This document shows, piece by piece, positions 47,615-59,444 of a DNA stretch of 64,000 nucleotides. The stretch comes from Cellulomonas sp. APG4 (GTDB taxonomy: Bacteria > Actinomycetota > Actinomycetes > Actinomycetales > Cellulomonadaceae), in assembly GCF_009996735.1 (NCBI RefSeq), contig NZ_JAACYI010000012.1:1-64000 (forward strand), in the 5' to 3' direction. The first letter of the stretch is position 1; each line of letters begins with the position of its first letter. The notes under the pieces are model-generated. The model was not told where the DNA came from. It worked only from the letters and a program-made list of their open reading frames with translations, and made no database searches. The translations under genes and the position numbers were made by a program.

Positions 47615-48795
47615 GCGTCCACCTCCGTGGGGCTCATGGCCTCGAGCAGGGTCACGCGCGGGATCACACCGACGAGCCGGCCGCGCTCGTCGACCACGGG
47701 GACGGGGAGCGGGCTCTCCGCCGAGGGCGCGAACACGTCCATGAGCGGGGCGTCCACCGCGACGGGCGTGAGCCCGTCCTGCACCAGCGTCGTGAGGTCC
47801 TCGGTGCCCGCCCGCTGCGCCGCGACGACGTCCTCGTCGCGCAGGACGCCACGGAAGCGTCGGTCGCGGTCCACGAGGTACGCCGCAGAGGCCTGGGCCT
47901 CGCGCATCTCTCGCAGGGCCGTGCGCGGGCCCCCGCTCGTGGTGACGAGTGCGGCGGGGCGCACCATGACGGAGGCCGCCGTCAGGACGCGGCTCTTGTC
48001 GACGTCGGCGACGAACTGCGCGACGTAGTCGTTCGCCGGGTCGGACAGGATCTGCTCGGAGGTGCCGATCTGCACGATCCGGCCGTCGCGCATGACGGCG
48101 ATCCGGTCACCCAGGTGCATGGCCTCGTTGAGGTCGTGAGTGATGAAGACGATCGTCTTGCCGAGGGTCTGCTGCAGCTCGAGCAGCTGCTCCTGCATCT
48201 CGCGACGGATGAGCGGGTCGAGCGCCGAGAACGCCTCGTCCATCAGCAGCACGTCCGTGTCCGCGGCGAGCGCACGCGCGAGGCCCACGCGCTGACGCAT
48301 GCCGCCCGACAGCTGCGCGGGCAGGTGGTCCTCCCACCCCGCCAGCCCGACCATCTCGAGGGCCTCGCCGGCCCGACGGCGCCGCTCGGTGCGGTCCACG
48401 TCCTGGAGGGCGAGGGGGTAGGCCGCGTTGTCGATGATCGTGCGGTGCGGGAGCAGCGCGAAGTGCTGGAAGACCATGGAGACGCGGCGACGGCGGATCT
48501 CGCGCAGCTCCCTGGCCGAGACGGTCGAGAGGTCCGCGTCCCCGAGCGTGACGGAGCCCGCCGTCGGTCGCCACAGCCCGTTGAGCATGCGGATGAGGGT
48601 CGACTTGCCCGAGCCGGACAGGCCCATGACGACGAACGTCTCGCCCGGCTGCACCTCGAAGCTCGCGTCGATGACCGCGGCGGTGCCCAGGCCCTTGACG
48701 TCGTCGCGAGTCGCGCCCTCGCGCAGGCGTCGGACGGCCTCGCCCGGTCGCCTGCCGAAGACCTTGTACACGCCGTCGGCGCGGAGTGCTGTCAC
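47611..48795 (-). CDS. proV: Glycine betaine/proline ABC transporter ATPase with CBS domains
   Basis: 394 residues. Walker A GLSGSGKST (58-66), signature LSGGMRQRVG, Walker B VLLMDEAFSALDP, H-loop ITHDLNEA, then two CBS domains (about 275-394) that in OpuA sense ionic strength or c-di-AMP. The N-terminal KVFGRRPGEAVRRL is the usual ProV/OpuAA start. GTG at 48795 with GAGGGACGA just before it; a much longer open frame upstream lacks family similarity. First gene of proV-proW-proX, facing sahH across a 444-bp gap with a GTTAC-N6-GTAAC box. Confidence 0.93.
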   Translation of the reverse strand: MTALRADGVYKVFGRRPGEAVRRLREGATRDDVKGLGTAAVIDASFEVQPGETFVVMGLSGSGKSTLIRMLNGLWRPTAGSVTLGDADLSTVSARELREIRRRRVSMVFQHFALLPHRTIIDNAAYPLALQDVDRTERRRRAGEALEMVGLAGWEDHLPAQLSGGMRQRVGLARALAADTDVLLMDEAFSALDPLIRREMQEQLLELQQTLGKTIVFITHDLNEAMHLGDRIAVMRDGRIVQIGTSEQILSDPANDYVAQFVADVDKSRVLTAASVMVRPAALVTTSGGPRTALREMREAQASAAYLVDRDRRFRGVLRDEDVVAAQRAGTEDLTTLVQDGLTPVAVDAPLMDVFAPSAESPLPVPVVDERGRLVGVIPRVTLLEAMSPTEVDA

Positions 48796-49150
48796 TCGTC
48801 CCTCGTCTCGTCGGCACGCCGGGGCGCGCGTCGTTCGGGCAGGGCGGCCCCGCGCCGCGGCGGCCGGGCCGCAGCGGCAGCACGGGTCGGGATGACCCGT
48901 GACGGGCCGTGCAACGGCGGGAGCCGGCGGTGGGGGATCGCCCCGTCGTTCGCCCTCGGACGTCCGTCGAGCGGGCGTCGCGCCGTCGTCGGACGGGCGT
49001 CGGGCCGCCGGGCAGAAGGGCCCGGCCGGTCCACCACCCTGTCGTGGATGCCGTCGAGCGTCCACCGCGCCCAGGCCCGGTGAGCGGCCGTCGACCCCGC
49101 CGATCGGGTGACCCCGGCGCGCTGACCTGCGCGAACGCTTCGGCCCGATC

Positions 49151-49166
49151 GTTACACCTTCGTAAC
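49151..49166. promoter_or_regulatory. GTTAC-N6-GTAAC box, GlnR/MtrA-type
   Basis: GTTAC-ACCTTC-GTAAC fits the GTNAC half-sites spaced by 6 nt described for actinobacterial OmpR-type regulators GlnR and MtrA; it is also a perfect inverted repeat. It lies 74 bp before the sahH start and about 356 bp before proV. mtrAB are encoded about 8 kb away, and MtrA controls compatible-solute uptake in corynebacteria. Confidence 0.4.
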
Positions 49167-49225
49167 AGTCGCAAGCGCCCGTGCGCCCGGGCCGACCCGC
49201 CCCGGGGCGCGTCGGACCAGCCACG

Positions 49226-49231
49226 TAGGAT
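49226..49231 (+). promoter_or_regulatory. -10 element TAGGAT, leaderless start of sahH
   Basis: TAGGAT, 8 nt, then ATG at 49240, with no Shine-Dalgarno sequence. Confidence 0.5.
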
Positions 49232-49239
49232 GGCCGACC

Positions 49240-50754
<1,515 letters not shown>

Positions 50755-50808
50755 CGCCACCCGTCGGGACGGCGTGCAGCGTCTGCGGGAGCGGGCGGCC
50801 CGTGCTGC

Positions 50809-51627
50809 TCAGTTGCTCGGGTCCGGCACCGCGTGCGGCAGGCGGTGGACCAGTGCGCCCTCGGCCTCGGCGCGACGAGCCTCGACCACCGCGCGTGCGT
50901 ACTCGCGGTCGCGACGTTCGGCGAGCACCGCGGCGAGGAAGAGCTCGGGGTGCGTACCGGGCGGCGGTCCGGGGGCGACGTAGCGCTCGACCTCCGCGGC
51001 GAGCTGCATGCCCAGGCGCGTGCGTGAGGCCGGGTGCAGCGAGCTCGCACGGCCCAGCAGCTGACGCGCGGAGAGTGCGAGGCCGTCGGGCAGGCGGCGG
51101 ATGTCGGCGGACCGTGCCCACGCGGCGAGGTGCGGCGGCATGTGGACGGGCGGCAGTGCGCGCTGGCCGCCACGCACGCGGACCGCGTACGTCCCGGCCA
51201 CGAGGTCGCCCAGGCGCTTGCCCTGCGGGTGGACCAGAGATGTGATCAGGGCGACCGAGCCGAACGTGAACCACAGCTCACCGACGCCCACGAGCGACCG
51301 GATCACGGCGTGGCGGAACCGCACGGGGCCGCCGTCGTCCCGGACGATGCGGATCCCGGCGGCGAGCTTGCCCAGCGATCGCCCGCGCGTGAGCGTCTCG
51401 ACCGTGGTGGGGATGCCGACCAGCACGAGCACGATCATCGCGATCGCCAGGGCCGCGCTCGCGGCAGGGTCGAGCTCGAAGCCCACCAGGCCGGCGAGCG
51501 CCATCAGGACGGTCCCCGCCACACCGAGCACGAGGACGTCCACGAGCGCGCCGAGGAGCCGCGACGCGAACGAGGCCGGACGCGCGTCGAGGACCACGCC
51601 CTCACCGATCAGGATCTCGTCCTGCAC
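50809..51627 (-). CDS. RDD family membrane protein
   Basis: 272 residues. RDD domain (about 8-140) with three to four hydrophobic segments: ARPASFASRLLGALVDVLVL opens it (Arg present, first Asp in ALVD), and RGRSLGKLAAGIRIVRDDG is the second half-motif. The C-terminal 130 residues are soluble and helical. GTG at 51627 chosen for GAGGAGG upstream. RDD proteins may transport ions or small solutes; the role here is unknown. Divergent from the SpoIIM-like gene, a pairing kept in many actinobacteria. Confidence 0.88.
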   Translation of the reverse strand: MQDEILIGEGVVLDARPASFASRLLGALVDVLVLGVAGTVLMALAGLVGFELDPAASAALAIAMIVLVLVGIPTTVETLTRGRSLGKLAAGIRIVRDDGGPVRFRHAVIRSLVGVGELWFTFGSVALITSLVHPQGKRLGDLVAGTYAVRVRGGQRALPPVHMPPHLAAWARSADIRRLPDGLALSARQLLGRASSLHPASRTRLGMQLAAEVERYVAPGPPPGTHPELFLAAVLAERRDREYARAVVEARRAEAEGALVHRLPHAVPDPSN

Positions 51628-51748
51628 CAGGCCTCCTCGTCCACCCGTAGCCCGGTGTTGCCCGGGCCGACCGGCGCCGTCGTCGGCGTCAGCCGCTCGC
51701 AGGTTACCGGCTGGGGGTGGGCGCCGCCGACGACGCCCGGGGGTGTGG

Positions 51749-51754
51749 CAGGCT
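51749..51754 (+). promoter_or_regulatory. Weak -10 element CAGGCT, leaderless start of spoIIM-like gene
   Basis: CAGGCT differs from the -10 pattern in the first base. It is followed by 6 nt and GTG at 51761, the same spacing as before manB. Confidence 0.3.
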
Positions 51755-51760
51755 ACCCGC

Positions 51761-52756
51761 GTGGACCTCGACGCCTTCTCCGCCGTGCACGGACGCACCT
51801 GGGCGAGGCTCGACGAGCTCGCCAGGCGGCGGCGGCTCACGGGGGCGGAGGCCGACGAGCTCGTCCGCCTCTACCAGGAGGCCGCAACCCATCTCTCGGC
51901 CATCCGCTCGGCGGCGCCGGACCCTGCCGCGGTGTCCCACCTCTCGCAGCTGCTCGCGCGCGCCCGCTCGGCGATCGCCGGGGCGCACGAGCCGTCCTGG
52001 CGCGACCTCGCGCGGTTCGTGGTGGTGAGCCTGCCCGCGGCCCTCTACCGGATCCGGTGGTGGACCGTGGCGGTGACCCTCGCGTTCTGCGTGATCGCGG
52101 TGGTCGCGGGTGTCCACGTGTACAGCTCGCCCGAGGCGCAGGCGGCGATGGGGACGCCGAGCCAGCTCGAGCAGTACGCCGAGGAGGAGTTCGCGAACTA
52201 CTACACGAACCATCCCGGCGAGAGCTTCGCGGCCCAGGTGTGGACCAACAACGCGTGGATCGCGGCGCAGTGCGTCGCCTTCGGGATCAGCGGCGTCTGG
52301 CCCGTCTTCGTGCTGCTCCAGAACGCCGTGGGCGTCGGCTCGGCGGGTGGTGTCATGGCGCTGCACGACGGCCTGGGCATCTTCTTCCAGCTGATCCTGC
52401 CGCACGGGCTGATGGAGCTGACGGCGATCTTCGTGGCGGGCGCCGCAGGGCTCAAGATCTTCTGGACGATCATCGACCCGGGTGGCAGGCCACGCGGGCG
52501 CGCCATCGCGGAGGAGGGCCGGGCGCTCATCACCGTGGCGCTCGGCCTCGTGGGGGTGCTCGGCGTCTCGGGCCTCGTCGAGGGGTTCGTGACGCCGTCG
52601 GACCTGCCGTGGTGGCTCAAGATCGCGATCGGTGCCCTGGTGCTCGCGGCCTTCTGGGTCTACGTGCTGGTGCTCGGACGGCGAGCCGTGGCCTCGGGAG
52701 AGACCGGTGACCTGAGGGCGGCCGAGACGGTCGACGTCCTCCCGACGGCGGCGTAG
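51761..52756 (+). CDS. SpoIIM-like (DUF95) membrane protein
   Basis: 331 residues. A helical cytoplasmic N-terminus (1-85, VDLDAFSAVHGRTWARLDEL) is followed by about five to six membrane segments; WTNNAWIAAQCVAFGI and PHGLMELTAIFVAGAAGL are typical of the DUF95/SpoIIM family. In endospore formers SpoIIM anchors the SpoIID-SpoIIP hydrolase complex. Most actinobacterial homologues have no such known role, though this genome does encode a secreted SpoIID-domain protein at 18259-20268. GTG appears leaderless. Confidence 0.88.
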   Translation: MDLDAFSAVHGRTWARLDELARRRRLTGAEADELVRLYQEAATHLSAIRSAAPDPAAVSHLSQLLARARSAIAGAHEPSWRDLARFVVVSLPAALYRIRWWTVAVTLAFCVIAVVAGVHVYSSPEAQAAMGTPSQLEQYAEEEFANYYTNHPGESFAAQVWTNNAWIAAQCVAFGISGVWPVFVLLQNAVGVGSAGGVMALHDGLGIFFQLILPHGLMELTAIFVAGAAGLKIFWTIIDPGGRPRGRAIAEEGRALITVALGLVGVLGVSGLVEGFVTPSDLPWWLKIAIGALVLAAFWVYVLVLGRRAVASGETGDLRAAETVDVLPTAA

Positions 52757-52802
52757 ACGCTTCTGCGCGGTCCGGACCCGCTGGGGTCGGAGAGGCAGGG
52801 CG

Positions 52803-54095
52803 CTACAGGCGCCCGGCCGCCTTGAGGGCGAGGTAGGTGTCTGCGAGGCGCGGGGCGAGGTCGTCCGGGAGCGCGTCGACGACCTCGACGCCGCGCTGGC
52901 GCAGGCGGATCGTGACGGCCGCGCGCTCGAGCTCGGTGCGCTCGGCTGCGGCGGCGTCGAAGACCTCGGCGGTCGTGCCCCGGGCCGACCGCAGCTGGGC
53001 GACCTCGGGGTCCGCGACCGACGCCACGACCACGGTGTGGTCCTTCGCGAGCGGGGCGATCGACGGCAGCAGCCCGGTCTCCACGGCGGCGGGCTCGAGC
53101 GACGTCAGCAGCACCACGAGCGCCCGCTGGGACAGCCGCTGCTGCACCGCGGCGACGGCGCTCGGCCAGTCCGCCTCGACCAGGGCCGGGTCCACCGGCG
53201 CGAGCGCGTCGGCGAGTGCCGGGAGCAGGCGGGGGCCGCCCGTGCCCGCGACCTGCGCGCGCACGCGACGGTCGTAGGCGAGCAGGTCCACCCGGTCACC
53301 CGCGCGCGCGGCGAGCGCCGAGAGCAGCAGCGCGGCCTCCATCGAGGCGTCGATGCGCGGCAGGTCGCCGATCCTCGCCGCCGACGTGCGCGAGGTGTCG
53401 AGCACGATCATGACCCGCCGGTCCCGCTCGGGACGCCACGTGCGGACGACCACCTCGGAGCGTCGCGCGGTCGCGCGCCAGTCGATCGAGCGGACGTCGT
53501 CGCCGATCACGTACTCGCGCAAGGAGTCGAACTCGGTCCCCGCCCCGCGCACCTGGACGGCGGTGCGACCGTCGAGCTCGCGCAGACGCGCGAGCCGGCT
53601 CGGGAGATGGCGGCGTGAGGCGAACTCCGGCAGCACGCGCAACCGGCCCGGGACCTCGAGGGACACCTGTCGCGCCGCGAGGCCCAGCGGCCCGACCGAG
53701 CGGATCGTGACCTTGTCCGCGAGCCTGTCGCCGCGTCGGGTCGGCAGCAGCGCCGTGACCACGCGACGGGACTCGCCGTCCGGCAGGTCCACGCGGTGGC
53801 GGTTGCCGGTGGCACCTGCCGAGGGCTGCCACGCGTCACGCACGAGCGCGCGCAGCCGACGCCCCGACCTGTTGGTCAGCAGCAGCGTCGAGCGGCTCGC
53901 CTCCGTGAGGCGGACCGACACCGGTACGGAGCGGGTGATCTCGACCCGCCGCGGCGAGGCGGCCAGGGCGACGTCGAGAGCGACGAGTGCCACGACGAGC
54001 ACCGCCCAGCCGACGACGACGATGGGGACGGGCAGCACGAGCACCACCACCACGCCGAGCGCGGTGACGGCGACGGCACGCCAGGTGATCGCCAC
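52803..54095 (-). CDS. DUF58 (vWA-like) protein
   Basis: 430 residues. Two membrane segments near the N-terminus (about 7-46), an Ig-like stretch, then the DUF58 signature EFDSLREYVIGDDVRSIDW (about 189-207) and a vWA-type fold with MIVLDTSRTSA as a MIDAS-like site. DUF58 proteins work with MoxR AAA ATPases, probably as metal-dependent assembly partners. GTG start 6 nt after the MoxR stop. Last gene of a five-gene operon. Confidence 0.9.
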   Translation of the reverse strand: MAITWRAVAVTALGVVVVLVLPVPIVVVGWAVLVVALVALDVALAASPRRVEITRSVPVSVRLTEASRSTLLLTNRSGRRLRALVRDAWQPSAGATGNRHRVDLPDGESRRVVTALLPTRRGDRLADKVTIRSVGPLGLAARQVSLEVPGRLRVLPEFASRRHLPSRLARLRELDGRTAVQVRGAGTEFDSLREYVIGDDVRSIDWRATARRSEVVVRTWRPERDRRVMIVLDTSRTSAARIGDLPRIDASMEAALLLSALAARAGDRVDLLAYDRRVRAQVAGTGGPRLLPALADALAPVDPALVEADWPSAVAAVQQRLSQRALVVLLTSLEPAAVETGLLPSIAPLAKDHTVVVASVADPEVAQLRSARGTTAEVFDAAAAERTELERAAVTIRLRQRGVEVVDALPDDLAPRLADTYLALKAAGRL

Positions 54096-54101
54096 GGGGT
54101 C

Positions 54102-55219
<1,118 letters not shown>

Positions 55220-55223
<4 letters not shown>

Positions 55224-56476
55224 GTGCGGTGAACCTCGCTCTCGAGCTCGTCGAGCCGGCGGGTCAGGTCGACCAGCCCTGCGTCGTCGGTGGGTGGTGG
55301 TCCGTAGAGCAGGTCGGCGACCTGCGCGGTGTCGCGTCCGGTGGCGCGGGCGAGTGCCTCGAGCACCTCGGGTGCCCCGGCGGAACGTGGGAGGCCGAGC
55401 CTCGCGGCGGCCCGCCGTGCGGTCCCTGCGCGCAGCGCGGCTGCGGCGTGCCCGCGGGAACGTGAGCGCCGGTACAGGCGACCGCGGCCGACCGTCGCCT
55501 CGGCAGCGCGCACCGTGACGGGCAGCGGCTCGGTGACGACCGGGCCGAGCCTGCGTCCCCGCCACACCGCGAGCACGAGCACGACGACGACCAGCTGCGC
55601 ACCGACGGGCCCTGCCCAGCTCGGCAGGAGGCTGCCGGTGGGCTGGACGCCACCGCCCTCGACGCCCGTGTCCTCGAACGCCGGCACGTACCAGACGAGG
55701 TGGTCGTTGCGGCCGAGGGCCCGCAGGGCGAGGGCCGCGTGGCCCTCGTCCGCGAGGCGTGCGTTCGTCAGGAGGGTCGCGTCGTCGATCGCCGTGATCC
55801 GGCGGGCGTCGTCGTCCCAGACCGCGTAGGCGTACTGGCGTTCGCCGAACGTGTCCGCCTCGGGGTGCGGGAAGCACATCGTCGCGTCCCCGTAGGACGT
55901 GAGCCCCGAGCCGTCGCTGTCGATCCCCTCGGCGGCGCGCGCGTCAGGGTCCGCGCACTCGGGTGCGAGCACGGTGGTGCTCGTGCTGTCCGCCCACCCG
56001 GTGTCGAGCGCACCGTCGGTGAGCGAGTCGAGCGCGGTCCAGTCGGGCTCGGCGAGCACGAGGTCGGCGCCGGTGTCCGCGAGCACGTCGACCTGGTCGG
56101 GCAGGAGGAAGAACGTCGAGGTCACGAGGAGGGTCGTGCCCGGCTCCGCGGCACGCGCGACCTCGGCCGAGGTCCTCACGTGCTCGACCGTGACGCCCTG
56201 ACGCTCGAGCACCTGCGCGAGCGCGCGGCCGCCGTTGGGCTCGGGGTTGTCGGGGGCGAGCGGCGTGCCCGACGTCGCGGGCCGGAGCACGGCGGCGAGC
56301 AAGGCCGCGAGCGCGAGGAGCGCGACGACGACGAGCGGCACCACGGCGCGACGCCACCGGCGCCGCGCACGGCTCGAGGCGGTCGTGCCGTCGCCCATCA
56401 CCGTGGAGGTCGCGCTGACCGTGGACCGCGTGGGCGCGCTCGGTCGCAGCGGGGACGGGGCCGGGGGTGCGGTCAT
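55220..56476 (-). CDS. DUF4350 domain membrane protein
   Basis: 418 residues. One membrane segment near 44-65, an extracellular-type domain with PDNPEPNGGRALAQVLERQGV (the DUF4350 start), LLVTSTFFLLPDQVDVLADTGA and ECADPDARAAEG/MCFPHPEAD providing a Cys pair, a second membrane segment near 290-308, and a helical cytoplasmic tail of about 100 residues. Fixed partner of MoxR-DUF58-DUF4129 operons in actinobacteria; function unknown. ATG overlaps the DUF4129 stop (ATGA). Confidence 0.88.
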
Positions 56477-57195
56477 CGCGGCCGCACCATCCCCGTCGCC
56501 GCGGCGACCTGCGCCGAGACGGGCCGGGTCGCGGTCGCCCGCTGGTCGAGCTCGCGCAGCCACGCGTCGTCGTCGGGCCCGGCCTGGAGCTCGCCGTAGC
56601 AGACGTCGTCGAAGAGGCGACCGGCGCGCACGAGGTCCGCAGCGACGTCGGGGAGGCGTGCCGCGGCTTCGTCGGCGGCCTCGTGCGCGGTGCGGCCGGG
56701 CCGGTCGTCGAGCAGCGCCCTGTCCTCGAGCGAGCGCAGGATCGCGCGGAAGCGGTCGAGGACGGCCTCGGACCAGAGCCCCTGCGCGGCGAGGGCGTCG
56801 GCGCTCGCACGCAGCTGCGCCGTGGTGCGCACGTCGTCCGTGAAGACGGAACGCGACGTGCGGCGAGCGGCGCGTGCGCGGCGGACCGGTCCGGTCACGA
56901 CCAGGGCGATCACCACGCCCACGACGACGAGCCCGACGATCACGACGAGAGCGGTGCGGACGTCGACCCCGGAGGCGGCCTGACCCAGCCGGTCGAGCTG
57001 CTCGAGGACCCACGTCACGAGGCGGTCCAGCAGGCTCTCGGACTCGTGGTAGATCGGGTCGGAGAGCTCCTCCCGGACCCACTGGCGTGCGGTCTCCGCA
57101 TCGGGCTGCACCGGCACCTCGACGGGCACGCGCAGGCGCACGGACGCACCGTGGGGTGCGGACGCGGCGAGCGGGACCGGGACCGGGGCGACCAC
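56473..57195 (-). CDS. DUF4129 domain membrane protein
   Basis: 240 residues. Possible export signal or extracytoplasmic start, AETARQWVREELSDPIYHE near 34-52, one membrane segment (about 82-101), then the helical DUF4129 region with LWSEAVLDRFRAILRSLEDRAL and DRPGRTAHEAADEAA. The GTG directly follows the upstream TAG. The domain also occurs at the C-terminus of transglutaminase-like proteins. Its role with MoxR is unproven. Confidence 0.86.
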   Translation of the reverse strand: MVAPVPVPLAASAPHGASVRLRVPVEVPVQPDAETARQWVREELSDPIYHESESLLDRLVTWVLEQLDRLGQAASGVDVRTALVVIVGLVVVGVVIALVVTGPVRRARAARRTSRSVFTDDVRTTAQLRASADALAAQGLWSEAVLDRFRAILRSLEDRALLDDRPGRTAHEAADEAAARLPDVAADLVRAGRLFDDVCYGELQAGPDDDAWLRELDQRATATRPVSAQVAAATGMVRPR

Positions 57196-58557
57196 CTAGG
57201 CGCGCACCCCGCCCGCCTCGCCGGCGGCCTCCTCGGCCGCACGTGCGAGCTCGACGTCGAGGCCCTCGCGGCGGATGCGCAGGTCGATGTAGAGCAGGGC
57301 GACGACGGCGGCCTGGAAGACGACGGTCAGGACCGTCGCGAGGGCGGTGCCGAGGTTCGTGACGACCAGGGCGGGCGCGAGCGAGCCCGCTCCCGGCGCG
57401 ATGAGCAGGAAGGACGCGATCATCGCGACCGGGAACACCACGATCTGCGCCACGACGCTCACGATGATCGAGGTGAGCAGGTAGATGCCGAGCACCCGCC
57501 AGAAGCTCCCGCGCGTGAGCCTCCACGCGCGCCCCACCGAGCGCCATCCCGTCTGCTCGAGCACCATCGCCGGTGGCACGAGCAGGAGCCGGGTCCCGGC
57601 CCAGACGTAGCCGACGACCAGGAGCAGCGCACCGACGAGCCCGACGAGGAACGTGGTCACGTCGTCGGCGACGGTGCTGAGCCCCACGATGCCTGCGACG
57701 ACGCCCGCGAGCGGTAGGAGGCTCGCGATCGACAGGACGACCGTGTAGCCGACCACCCGCAGGATGTGCGGCCAGCTCGAGGTCCACAGCATGCCGATGC
57801 TGATCCGCTGGCCGATCACGGAGCGGCTCACCGACACGGTCAGGGCTCCGCTGAGTACTGCGGTCGCGATCAGCGTGAACGGGGTCATGACGAGCGAGCT
57901 GAACGAGTAGCCGAGCGAGTCGTCCATGTAGGCGTCGGCCATCATGTCGCCCGTCGACGCCGTGGAGCTCAGCGCCCGCGTGATCTCGGGGAGCACGAGC
58001 CACTGGAACAGCGTTCCGACCACGGTCGCGATCACGACGACGATCGTGCTGAAGCCGAACATCACCTTGGGGTTGTGCCGCACGGCACGGAACGCGCCGT
58101 CGTAGATCTCTCCGAGGCTCAGCGGGCGAAGGGGCACGATCCCGCGCTGGACGGGCGGCGGCCGGTATCCCGGAGGGAGGCCCGGCTGCCCGTACTGGGG
58201 CTGCCCGTACTGGCCCTGCGGCTGGCCGTACTGAGGCTGCCCGTACTGAGGCTGCCCGTACTGGCCCTGCGGCTGGCCGTACGAGGGCGGCTGCCCGTAC
58301 TGAGGCTGCTGCCCGTACTGGCCCTGCGGCTGGCCGTACGGCGGCTGCTGCCCGTACAGGCCCTGCGGCTGGCCGTACGAGGGCTGCTGCCCGTACTGCG
58401 GCTGCTGGCCGTGCTGACCACCCTGCGGCTGGCCCTGACCCGCAGCGGGCGCCCCCTGTCCGTACCCGGGCGGGGACGCGGCCACCTCGCCCCACCCGCT
58501 GGGTGCGGCGGGCGCGGGACGGCCGTCCCCGCGCGTGGGCTCGTCGGGCACGGTCAC
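57196..58557 (-). CDS. Membrane protein with YGQPQG repeats and a GPDPase-type membrane domain
   Basis: 453 residues. Residues about 38-125 are a low-complexity run of Gln-Tyr-Gly-Gln-Pro units; then [21 protein letters not shown], the start of the 'glycerophosphoryl diester phosphodiesterase membrane domain' family, and about six hydrophobic segments. The catalytic phosphodiesterase domain is absent. GTG at 58557 has AGGAGA upstream. First gene of the five-gene operon ending with DUF58. Tyr/Gln/Gly/Pro tails of this kind can drive phase separation or act as flexible spacers; function unknown. Confidence 0.85.
   Translation of the reverse strand: MTVPDEPTRGDGRPAPAAPSGWGEVAASPPGYGQGAPAAGQGQPQGGQHGQQPQYGQQPSYGQPQGLYGQQPPYGQPQGQYGQQPQYGQPPSYGQPQGQYGQPQYGQPQYGQPQGQYGQPQYGQPGLPPGYRPPPVQRGIVPLRPLSLGEIYDGAFRAVRHNPKVMFGFSTIVVVIATVVGTLFQWLVLPEITRALSSTASTGDMMADAYMDDSLGYSFSSLVMTPFTLIATAVLSGALTVSVSRSVIGQRISIGMLWTSSWPHILRVVGYTVVLSIASLLPLAGVVAGIVGLSTVADDVTTFLVGLVGALLLVVGYVWAGTRLLLVPPAMVLEQTGWRSVGRAWRLTRGSFWRVLGIYLLTSIIVSVVAQIVVFPVAMIASFLLIAPGAGSLAPALVVTNLGTALATVLTVVFQAAVVALLYIDLRIRREGLDVELARAAEEAAGEAGGVRA
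58184..58438. repeat. Tandem coding repeat (YGQPQG low-complexity)
   Basis: Irregular tandem copies of short units such as CTGCCCGTACTG and CCTGCGGCTGGCCGTAC in 12- to 48-bp register, coding for [11 protein letters not shown]-type peptide on the minus strand. Repeat number is likely to vary between strains through slippage. Confidence 0.85.
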
Positions 58558-58750
58558 GGCGTCTCCTGCGTCCTGGGCTGCACGGACATCGCGCGGTGCG
58601 TCCGGCTGCTGCCGCACGCGCCTGCGCACCGGTGGCGCCACGTGCGCGGCCCCTCCCCGGCGGGGCCATCGTGCCACGTCACGCCGACGCGCCGCGTCGG
58701 CTCGCCACAGGATGTCCCGGCCCGGGGGTGCGAGGTGACACCATGAGGCC

Positions 58751-59434
58751 ATGAAGGGTCGCATCTTGGTGGTGGACGACGACGTCGCGCTCGCGGAGAT
58801 GATCGGCATCGTGCTGCGCTCGGAGGGCTTCGAGCCCCTGTTCTGCGCGCACGGTGACGAGGCGATCGGGGCGTTCCGCAACGGTCAGCCGGACCTCGTC
58901 CTGCTCGACCTCATGCTCCCCGGCAAGGACGGCACGGAGATCTGCCGCGAGATCCGGGCGGAGTCCGGGGTGCCGGTGGTGATGCTCACCGCCAAGAGCG
59001 ACACGGTCGACGTCGTGCTCGGGCTCGAGTCCGGGGCGGACGACTACATCTCCAAGCCGTTCAAGCCCAAGGAGCTGATCGCGCGCGTCCGCGCCCGGCT
59101 CCGCCGCACCGACGAGCCGACGCCCGAGCACCTCACCATCGGTGACCTCGAGATCGACGTCACGGGTCACCGTGTCACGCGCGCCGGCACGCTCATCCCG
59201 CTCACGCCGCTCGAGTTCGACCTGCTGGTCGCGCTCGCGCGCAAGCCGTGGCAGGTGTTCACGCGCGAGGTGCTGCTCGAGCGCGTGTGGGGCTACCGGC
59301 ACGCGGCCGACACGCGCCTGGTCAACGTCCACGTGCAGCGCCTCCGCTCGAAGATCGAGCACGACCCGGAGAAGCCCGAGATCGTCGTGACGGTGCGCGG
59401 TGTGGGCTACAAGGCGGGCTCCGGCTCGTCGTGA
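58751..59434 (+). CDS. mtrA: Response regulator MtrA
   Basis: 227 residues. OmpR-type regulator: receiver domain with D53 (phosphorylated, LLDLMLPG), acidic pocket D9/D10, T80 and K102; winged-helix C-terminus with [22 protein letters not shown]-like recognition region and [10 protein letters not shown]. MtrA controls cell-wall hydrolases, division and osmotic genes in actinobacteria. The ATG at 58751 may be leaderless: CACCAT lies 6 nt upstream, though this is a weak -10. Followed by mtrB after 10 nt. Confidence 0.96.
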   Translation: MKGRILVVDDDVALAEMIGIVLRSEGFEPLFCAHGDEAIGAFRNGQPDLVLLDLMLPGKDGTEICREIRAESGVPVVMLTAKSDTVDVVLGLESGADDYISKPFKPKELIARVRARLRRTDEPTPEHLTIGDLEIDVTGHRVTRAGTLIPLTPLEFDLLVALARKPWQVFTREVLLERVWGYRHAADTRLVNVHVQRLRSKIEHDPEKPEIVVTVRGVGYKAGSGSS

Positions 59435-59444
59435 GGTCCCTGGC

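Larger units (their letters stand above)
48796..49239. other. 444-bp divergent intergenic region between proV and sahH
   Basis: Contains an 8-bp inverted repeat with 5-nt loop (48881-48901), the GTTAC-N6-GTAAC box (49151-49166) and the sahH -10 (49226-49231). I see no gene; open frames here lack family similarity. I also see no known riboswitch. Confidence 0.6.

Noticed and set aside
48796-49239. SAH or SAM riboswitch before sahH
   Set aside because: The only visible hairpin (48881-48901) is far from the gene and lacks known conserved motifs, and the sahH start looks leaderless.
52771-52790. Terminator between the SpoIIM-like and DUF58 genes
   Set aside because: The inverted repeat is short and imperfect; too weak to call.
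58184-58438. CRISPR-like or minisatellite array
   Set aside because: Units are irregular, have no spacers and keep an open reading frame coding YGQPQG peptide.
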